Assembly: GCF_041260155.1 (NCBI RefSeq)
Contig: NC_091942.1
Coordinates: 2,406,001 to 2,470,000 of the forward strand
Origin: Ptychodera flava
Taxonomy: Eukaryota > Hemichordata > Enteropneusta > Ptychoderidae
DNA: 64,000 nt
Reading direction: 5' to 3'
The notes under the pieces: model-generated
The model's database searches: none
What the model saw: the letters and a program-made list of their open reading frames with translations, nothing else
Told to the model about the DNA's origin: nothing
Shown: positions 57,454-64,000 of the stretch, one piece after another
Numbering within the stretch: the first letter of the stretch is position 1
How the letters are laid out: every line of letters starts with the position of its first letter
Position numbers and translations under genes: made by a program

Positions 57454-58782
57454 TCATGATGGCGCTAAAATTTCTTTTGATCGTCTGAGCTTTGCCAATA
57501 TCTTCCTAGCGAATCGATGCCCCTCATTCGAATGTTCTTGTGTTGTCTTGTCGTTGTTTATTCGTTGGAGGTCTCTTTTCTCCTCTAGCTCTGCTATAGC
57601 TGGCCTGTATTGGTGTCTATATTCGGGTGGAGTACCGACCGTCACAATGTTCTCTGCGCTGCGTTTGTTAAAGTTCTCTGTTGTCGTGAGCACCCACTCG
57701 CTGGTCATTTTCTCCCGTCCCTTCGGGTCGGACGCCGTGCTCACACCGTGTGCCTCCAGGAGCACACTCAACTCATCCATGGATTTACTGTATCTGCGAA
57801 ATGTTTCAGGTTCAGGTGGAGGCTCTCTCTCGTGTATGATCCAGTCGTCGCCAACGTATTTGTAAATCTCTCGAGCGCAACACCGCTTCTCTGGTTTTAT
57901 GTCCAAGATCTTCCTGAAAGCTCGCATCAAGCGCGGCGTGAACTTTCTCCACTGGGTCGGCACCATTGCTGTTCGACGCCGTTGCCATTGCACGAACTCC
58001 AGGAAGTAAGCGTCATCGGGCACAGCCGTTTCCCATGGAAAATTTCCAGTCAGTATGCAAAATATGAGGACACCGAATGCCCATACGTCCTGACTGGTTT
58101 CCACGTAAAACCCTTCATTCTTGACCGCCTCGCAAATCTCAGGTGGCGTGTATGGAATGCTCCCACTTATCTTTCTGACGTGAGTTCCAATTCGTCGAGT
58201 CATACCAAAGTCCATTATTTTCACCTGAGAACAGTCTTGAGTGAACACCAGAACGTTCTCCGGTTTGATATCCCTATGAACAAGGTTTTTACTGTGCATA
58301 AAATCAACAGCGGATGCAATCTGCTGAATGCACCGTTTGGCCATGTCTTCGTCAAGACCTCGCTGCGGTGGTATCGCCTCGAACAGATCCCCGTAAGGCG
58401 CGTACTCCTGAGCAAATACGTATGCATTGGCAGTTTCGAAGGCGACGTCGTTAGCATTGATGACGTTTGGATGAACGGAGAGGCAAAGTCCAAGCGTAAA
58501 CTCGCGTTGGAAGTCTTTGAATTTGGTAGTTTTCTTTGGTAGACATTTCAGCGCTAGCTTGGTACCAGTCTCTCTGTGGATAACTAGATCGACTTTCCCG
58601 TAGGTACCACTGCCTAGCTCTCTAACAGTCTCGTAGTAATCTTCAAGTTGTATGAAACTAAGTATCCTGTCATTGTTGCTTGAAAAGCTTGGCGGAGAAT
58701 TTGAAGCCAGCATCGGGTACTGTTGGTGATGACGCTGATTCATGTTTACTCGTATATCCATTGCAGCAAATGGCGTAGCCAT
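57454..58782 (-). CDS. SBK1-like serine/threonine kinase, intronless
   Basis: 442 aa from the ATG at 58782 (MATPFAAMDIRVNMNQ); human SBK1 is 424 aa. Upstream in frame there is no earlier ATG before a TAA; two later Met (residues 8 and 14) are alternatives. Kinase domain about residues 50-330: glycine loop GSGTYGKV 57-64, VAIK-type Lys79 (LALK), Glu94 as candidate helix-C Glu, HRDIKPEN 169-176, DFG 191-193, PPE 213-215 in place of APE, DVWAFGVLIFCILTGNFPWE 232-251. The phrases FAQEYAPYGDLFEAIPPQ and DFGMTRR are diagnostic for the SBK (SH3-binding domain kinase) family. All catalytic residues are present, so it should be active. The tail after 330 is charged and low in structure, with PPEPETFRRY as a possible SH3/WW ligand. 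Cellular role of SBK kinases is poorly known (brain and muscle in mammals). A 5' non-coding exon is likely, since CTTCATTTAG near 59061 could be an acceptor. Confidence 0.93.
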   Translation of the reverse strand: MATPFAAMDIRVNMNQRHHQQYPMLASNSPPSFSSNNDRILSFIQLEDYYETVRELGSGTYGKVDLVIHRETGTKLALKCLPKKTTKFKDFQREFTLGLCLSVHPNVINANDVAFETANAYVFAQEYAPYGDLFEAIPPQRGLDEDMAKRCIQQIASAVDFMHSKNLVHRDIKPENVLVFTQDCSQVKIMDFGMTRRIGTHVRKISGSIPYTPPEICEAVKNEGFYVETSQDVWAFGVLIFCILTGNFPWETAVPDDAYFLEFVQWQRRRTAMVPTQWRKFTPRLMRAFRKILDIKPEKRCCAREIYKYVGDDWIIHEREPPPEPETFRRYSKSMDELSVLLEAHGVSTASDPKGREKMTSEWVLTTTENFNKRSAENIVTVGTPPEYRHQYRPAIAELEEKRDLQRINNDKTTQEHSNEGHRFARKILAKLRRSKEILAPS

Positions 58783-60598
58783 AATATCTTGCGGTGTTAA
58801 CAAACACCAAATCGGAACGCCACTTGGCAAGTTACATTCCTCCCCATGTTTTCCAACTGATTTCCTTTAGATAACTTCGATGTGTGCTGGATGTAAAGTT
58901 GTCAACTTGGTCGTCGCAGACTGTCTCTAGCTCCTGCAAAGTCTGTCGTATTTCAATGACACTTCCCCCAGACAATGGACTTCCTCGACATCTGCGCTCC
59001 GTCTGACTAAAACAACCGTCTTGTACACTACCGGATAGCTCTCAGTTGTCTTGACAACCTAAATGAAGAAATTGGAAAAAAATATTAAGTTAGAATTAAG
59101 GTAAATTGGCAATCTAACAGACACATAATGCAATGAACTCAGTAACCGTTTTATCTGAGTTAGAGCGTCCACTCAAGTATACACACACGTATTAGAGAAT
59201 ATAGTTATTGAAATGCACACTTCACTCCGAGCATTAACCGCTACGGAAGAATTAAATTGCTGTATCATACAGGTCAACACAACGTCCAAATTAATACCGT
59301 TCAGAAAACGAGGTCTAACCTGAGCTCATCGAAAGCTTTTTCGCACAAAAAAGCGCACAGATTTGCAGGGCAAAGGTGTGTTCACTCGTGATTGACGTTT
59401 GACAACCGATGCCCCGGCTGCATGTTAGTCCGCCGCTGCCGTCGAAGTGAGGAACTGTCAGTAATATTGGTTCAAAGGTCAAGCTGTTTTTGCATCATTA
59501 AATTAATTTTAATTGTCCAGCGCGGAGTCTATAAGAGTTTAAACTTTAGAAACTTTCATAAGAATATTGATAATTGCACCGTAATATCGACTCTGCAAAA
59601 CACCATTTTGATTATGGTTTTCAATTTCACATGAAGTGGAGTGGCTGAAAACATTGATTCATGATTCGTAAATGTGAATTGATGTCTAGCTCCAAAAAAT
59701 CACGTTGAACAAAGACATACATGGAAACCCTTTAACATCCGCCCTGTAATATCTTGCAACGCATATAGACACTGATGGAACACTTGATAAACAGTGTTTA
59801 AGCCGTGGTCTTTGCTGGCAGAGTATACACTCCAATGCTAGAAATATTTTAGCCTGTCGCAATAGCTTGTTGATTGTTTATGCAAGTGTGTGCTTGATGG
59901 GGTACTTTATGCTTTACTCTGATATATTTTGTTGATGTTTCTCTGTCGCACGCCAGTGAACTATAATGAACGACAGAATCAAAAAGACTATGCTGAGTTC
60001 TAAAAACACACATTTCTCGCAGTTCGTTATCGTTCGGTGGTGAAATTTATGAACCCAGCCACACAACATAGAATGACCATTTTACTGTGATTGACCGAGC
60101 TCACTGTTGAGGGACTCGCTGAACATCGACGAGGCCTTGTATAGTTGAAGAGGGTAGTCATACTTTAAACTCTTAAACAGCTGCCAGGACTTCCGCGACA
60201 GAGAGTGACCCATAGACTTGGTTCAAGTCGGTGAATTTAAAAAAAATAAAATCATTTATAATAGTTTCTCTTGTGTCTCTCCTATTTCGTACAAACCTAT
60301 CCGGAATTTGGCAGCTCACGCCAGGTTTTCCCAGCGATTGAATGCGTCACGTTTGAGTCTGCGCAGTAGTGAGTTAGTTTCTGCCGGATTCACCGACTTG
60401 GACTTCTTGCAAAGTACAGGCGGTGAGACGGACTGTGTACACAGTGACGTAGAGCAAATACAAAATGATTGACAGCCCCCGCCGTTATTCTGGCCAATAA
60501 GAAGAACGCTTGCTAATAAACCTCTGCATGCATTAAAAAGTTTGTTGTCATCTCCGTGCAAAGCTAGACATCGAGTACGTTTTATATCTGGGCGAATA
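58783..60598. other. Intergenic region between SBK1-like and RecQ-like genes
   Basis: The two genes are divergent, so both promoters lie here, 1.8 kb apart. No ORF with a domain, no TATA box at a persuasive position, and no repeat worth naming. Confidence 0.45.
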
Positions 60599-60796
60599 AT
60601 GGCATCAAGTTCGTACATCAACCGCGTTTTACAACTGATCGGTCGACCACCGCTAATCATGCGAGATTACCAAAGAAAGCTTGTTGAGAGTTACATTGAA
60701 GGAAAAGATGTGTTCGTCTGCACACCAACCGGCAGCGGAAAATCACTGACATACGAAGTCGCTCCACATTGTTTTGATTTCCATCGCTTTGGGCAC
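60599..60796 (+). CDS. First exon of a RecQ-like DNA helicase, partial
   Basis: 66 residues from ATG: after MASSSYINRVLQLIGRPPLI comes an aromatic/Gln contact (MRDYQRKLVES) and Walker A GKDVFVCTPTGSGKSLTYEV. DYQ...GKDVF...PTGSGKS..YEVAP is the N-terminal pattern of the RecQ/SF2 helicases. A donor (GGGCAC then GTAAGA) ends the exon in phase 0. I could not find the expected downstream motifs (DEAH box, motif III) in the remaining 3.2 kb, so the gene either continues past 64000 with long introns or is a broken copy. RecQ-like genes of this type are multicopy in several marine invertebrates. Confidence 0.7.
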
Positions 60797-60887
60797 GTAA
60801 GAGAACAGGCTACAACTGTAAGGACGGTGTCTTTTTCCATCCTTGAATAACCGGCCACGATTTTCGCATTTTGTAACATGGGCCCAA

Positions 60888-60963
60888 CAAACAACATAGC
60901 TCTGCATGGCAGGGCTGTGTGTTACCGGCGTTACAGCCCTGCCATGCAGAGCTACAAACAACA
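60888..60963. mobile_element. 58-bp palindromic micro-element with 9-bp target duplication
   Basis: Perfect 22-bp arms (60897-60918, 60933-60954; TAGCTCTGCATGGCAGGG at the left end) around a 14-nt loop. CAAACAACA flanks the palindrome exactly on both sides (60888-60896 and 60955-60963). A 9-bp duplication is typical of Mutator-like elements. It lies just downstream of the helicase exon, in its presumed intron. Confidence 0.75.
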
Positions 60964-63900
60964 CAGATATTTTCACGCGTTTTCGGTGATAGAACAGAGG
61001 TCGTACCCGCACTCGACATTTAATCAACAACGCCGTGTGAGTTTTATGCACGTCTCGTTTGGGTCAATTGGTAACTCCTCCCAATGTGTAAAATTTAGTG
61101 ATGTCATCTTATGAATAAAATATGAGTAAAGAAAACGTCATCTCATGAATAATTTATAGCAACGCAAACCCTGCAAGAAAGCCAAGTCTGTGATTCCGGG
61201 TGAAACTCCGCTGTATAGCGTTCACTCCACTCATCGCATTCACCTTACTCATCGCGTCCACTCACACGCGCGTTTCACATGAGAGCAAAATACAAATCAT
61301 TGTGTTCACTCCACTCAAACATTCACAAATCACAGACTTGAACCAAGTCTAAGTGACCCAGTAAAACTGCACTTGAAACAAAACGAGTACGCCACAGCTT
61401 ACTTAAGCAGCCTAACAGTAAGTCCTACAAACGACCGTTTAAGCCGTTATGCTTTCAACAATTTCTTTGCAGCCTTGTCATGTAATTGAACGTTTTCCTG
61501 CGAGTAATCCAGAGTGGAACTGATTGTCCATTATTTAATTGTTTTTATTTGGAATGTCCCAACGGATATATTATCCTATTTGCTCTCTCTATTGGATGAA
61601 AAAGCTATAATCGAATTAAGGAGCTGCTCTCCACTGCTTAATAACACTACACACATGATGTAAATAGTTTTACATCATCTCTACTTCGGGCAACATCCGA
61701 CAATCAACGGAGTGAGAGATGAAACACACTGGGAACGATTTGAGAATGTAACTAAAGTAGATTTCCCCCTCTGGTGTTAATAAAACATAAATTACTCCCA
61801 CGGATTGTGCAATCAACATGAAACACGTAAACAGAACAGTTTTAAATCTAATTACCATTGCGTTACTGATGAAACTATACGAGATTTTAAGCCAGGTCAG
61901 ATCAGTGAAATAAATTCGACATGAATAAACATGGCCAGGAAGTGACGTCAAGTGTTTCGAAAGTAATGAGCACATCCCGTTGATATTTGATCCAATCAGA
62001 TTTAGATATCCGCACGTCTTCCTTGAATCTTATCCCATTATGTCATATGATAGAACTATTTTGGATAAGAAGCCCAGAGAGAAACAATTGACGAATAAAT
62101 GTGGCGTAATCCTCGTTATAACATTGGTTTAACAACCGACTTCTTCAACTCAACATTTCCTTATCTTCCTCATGAATTTCCAATCGCATGACAATGGATT
62201 CGATTTTTCAGAGTGCTAGTTACAGCGCATTTGAACTGGCAAAAGCGACTTAATGCATTGTTACTTGTCTTTGCAATCAAAGTGTTAGATACTAAGTGAG
62301 CAAACAGCACGGCTATCGATTTGATAAATGGTGCAGCACAATTTATTGTTTTAGCAAGAATACATGTACGCTACATTTTGTCATGATGGCTTTGCATTTA
62401 TTGACATAATTTTTCCAATAATATTTAAGTTATACATTTACAGGGCTGTGGTCATCTATCCCCTGCACAACTCGTTGGAGTTCCGGTTTTAACAGGGTTT
62501 CTTGGTGACTGGGGCTTGTCGCAGACCCTGGGTCTCCGTATCATACATCGCGACCAATCAGAGGCAAGCCCCTCATTATCATGCATTAAGTATGCACAGG
62601 CACACTTATTCACCAAGTACCTTCCTGGTCCAAGGTTTAGCAGTTGCACTAAAATGTAGTCGATAAATGGAACAAACACATGATGACACAGCAGTGGCGA
62701 GGAAAGCGTCATGTGTATAATCTTGTGAAAATATTCAATGTCAACGAGTGTTGTTTACCGATGTCATCTATATGACACCGCGGCGGATGCACTTTGGGAC
62801 GACTACATCACAGGCGCACCTCATATGCTTCTACTCCCGTGATCTATACATGCATAGAGCGCGAGAAAGGTGCGTCTGTGGGCCATATCCAAACTTGTTT
62901 AACTTTTAACCTTTATAAGCTATTATCAGTGAAAGAAACGTATTTTATTACGCAACTTGAAGGAAGGACACGTACACTTGAAAGACTCGGTGCATGAATA
63001 TTGCTGTAAGTTTCAGCAGCGTATATACTGAGTCGATCCATGTTCAACATGTCAATCTCTCCCTCACACCGAAACATTTGTAATAAAGTAGTGTGTTCGA
63101 CGGTTAAGTCTGTCAAAAGGTTCAGCAACACCTAACAAGGACCTTTCTATGATGACAAACTATATCTGAGGAACACCAGCAAAAGTGCATATTCCTACGC
63201 CCCGAGGCCTCCACCGTCGGACTCCATGACCCCGTGTGCTTGCAATGATCCCTACGTTCCGCCCTCACGTTTGTTCAATATTTGCCGAGACAGACACTCG
63301 TTAAGATATCAAATATTCACAAACAGTCATGTCTGATGCAAAGAGAAAGATGGCTCACTGACTGGCACTTATGTCAATACTACGGAAATATATAGCAAGA
63401 TACAAAATATGAAATTTTCAAACACCTTTTCTATTATACTGCGTTCTGCAAAAGTAATCCATGCACATGAGAGGTGTAAAAAATGACCTGAATTTGACGT
63501 CAGGACAATCAAGAAATACAGTAAAAATGGCGGCACAATTTTTTCTTATCTTGACATCTTGTATTTGTTGGACTTTAAGGTGAAACTAGACGCTTTATGA
63601 AAACCATCGGTATTAAATCACTGCGATATCACAATATCTGTCCAAATTAAAGTACTTTTGTTTATAACCGGCAAGTAAATGTTGACAGTTTTTTAACCTT
63701 TTAAATGAAGCCAATCAACGGGAATATTAAGAAGTATTGAGTGTTTTACATCTTTTAACAGAGTATGTCGCTATCTATTTACGCTTTGCTTGATTGATTG
63801 TTTACTGTATCGTTGATATGACAACCTCAAGTGAAAAAGGAAACACTCAATTGTTGACGACTTCCTGTGTACACCTCCCCATCCTGCCTGTCTAACATAA

Positions 63901-64000
63901 ATCTCCGGCACTCCCTGTTGCTCTTATCGATAATGAGCCCGAAATCGAAAATTACGACCAAAGCACGTGCAAAATTCTCGAGTAGGCTTGATGGGAAATA
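60964..64000. other. Right end of the window, no supported gene
   Basis: Probably intron or flank of the RecQ-like gene. Around 61210-61330 the words CACTCCACTCATCGC and TTCACT recur in a loose repeat. Remaining frames are short and featureless. A possible lone TTAAGGTGAAAC end, like the TTAA elements above, is at 63577. Confidence 0.4.

Noticed and set aside
57610..58542. 310-codon plus-strand open frame
   Set aside because: It is antisense to the SBK1-like kinase; the kinase frame has every catalytic motif, so this one is a shadow. The same applies to 57422-57865.

Overview
The window is animal nuclear DNA, AT-rich, with spliced genes (GT/AG introns) sitting in a sea of decayed mobile elements, satellites and microsatellites. 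There is no sign of bacterial or organellar gene organisation. The gene content (GNPTG, PET117, METTL23, an SBK1-like kinase, a GGCT-like enzyme) plus THAP- and RecQ-type repeat genes and pearl/HINE-like elements suggests an invertebrate, perhaps a non-vertebrate deuterostome such as a hemichordate or a lancelet. The sequence alone does not settle the species.

Layout. 1-7 kb: no confident gene, one possible PPxY-protein exon, then a satellite of about 107 bp units (3630-5490) interrupted by a retroelement tail. 7.0-7.7 kb: two 3' exons of a gamma-glutamylcyclotransferase-like gene (minus). 7.7-16 kb: degenerate repeats, a LINE ORF1-like relic and a subrepeat element. 16.2-27.8 kb: complete 11-exon GNPTG (minus, 310 aa reconstructed), with introns packed with transposon debris (THAP and SAP ORFs, an HTH transposase relic, several hairpins) and a 35-copy, 46-bp array that duplicates one of its exon/intron junctions. 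27.8-28.1 kb: short divergent promoter. 28.07-28.31 kb: intronless PET117 (plus). 28.4-39.9 kb: complete five-exon METTL23 (plus, 253 aa reconstructed), starting 92 bp after PET117 stops; its introns hold a 21-bp minisatellite, a pearl-like tandem element and a TTAA-flanked transposon. 40-57 kb: gene-poor, with several MITE families, large hairpins and long TA, CA and GA tracts. 57.4-58.8 kb: intronless SBK1-like Ser/Thr kinase (minus). 60.6 kb: first exon of a RecQ-like helicase (plus), followed by a 58-bp palindromic insert with a 9-bp target duplication.

How the genes relate. GNPTG (Golgi tagging of lysosomal enzymes) and PET117 (cytochrome oxidase assembly in mitochondria) share a 283-bp head-to-head promoter, and METTL23 (protein methyltransferase) follows PET117 so closely that shared transcription is likely. 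They are not one pathway; the link is positional and probably one of shared housekeeping expression. The most unusual structure is the GNPTG array: about 35 tandem copies of a real 5' splice site, of which only the first keeps the reading frame open.
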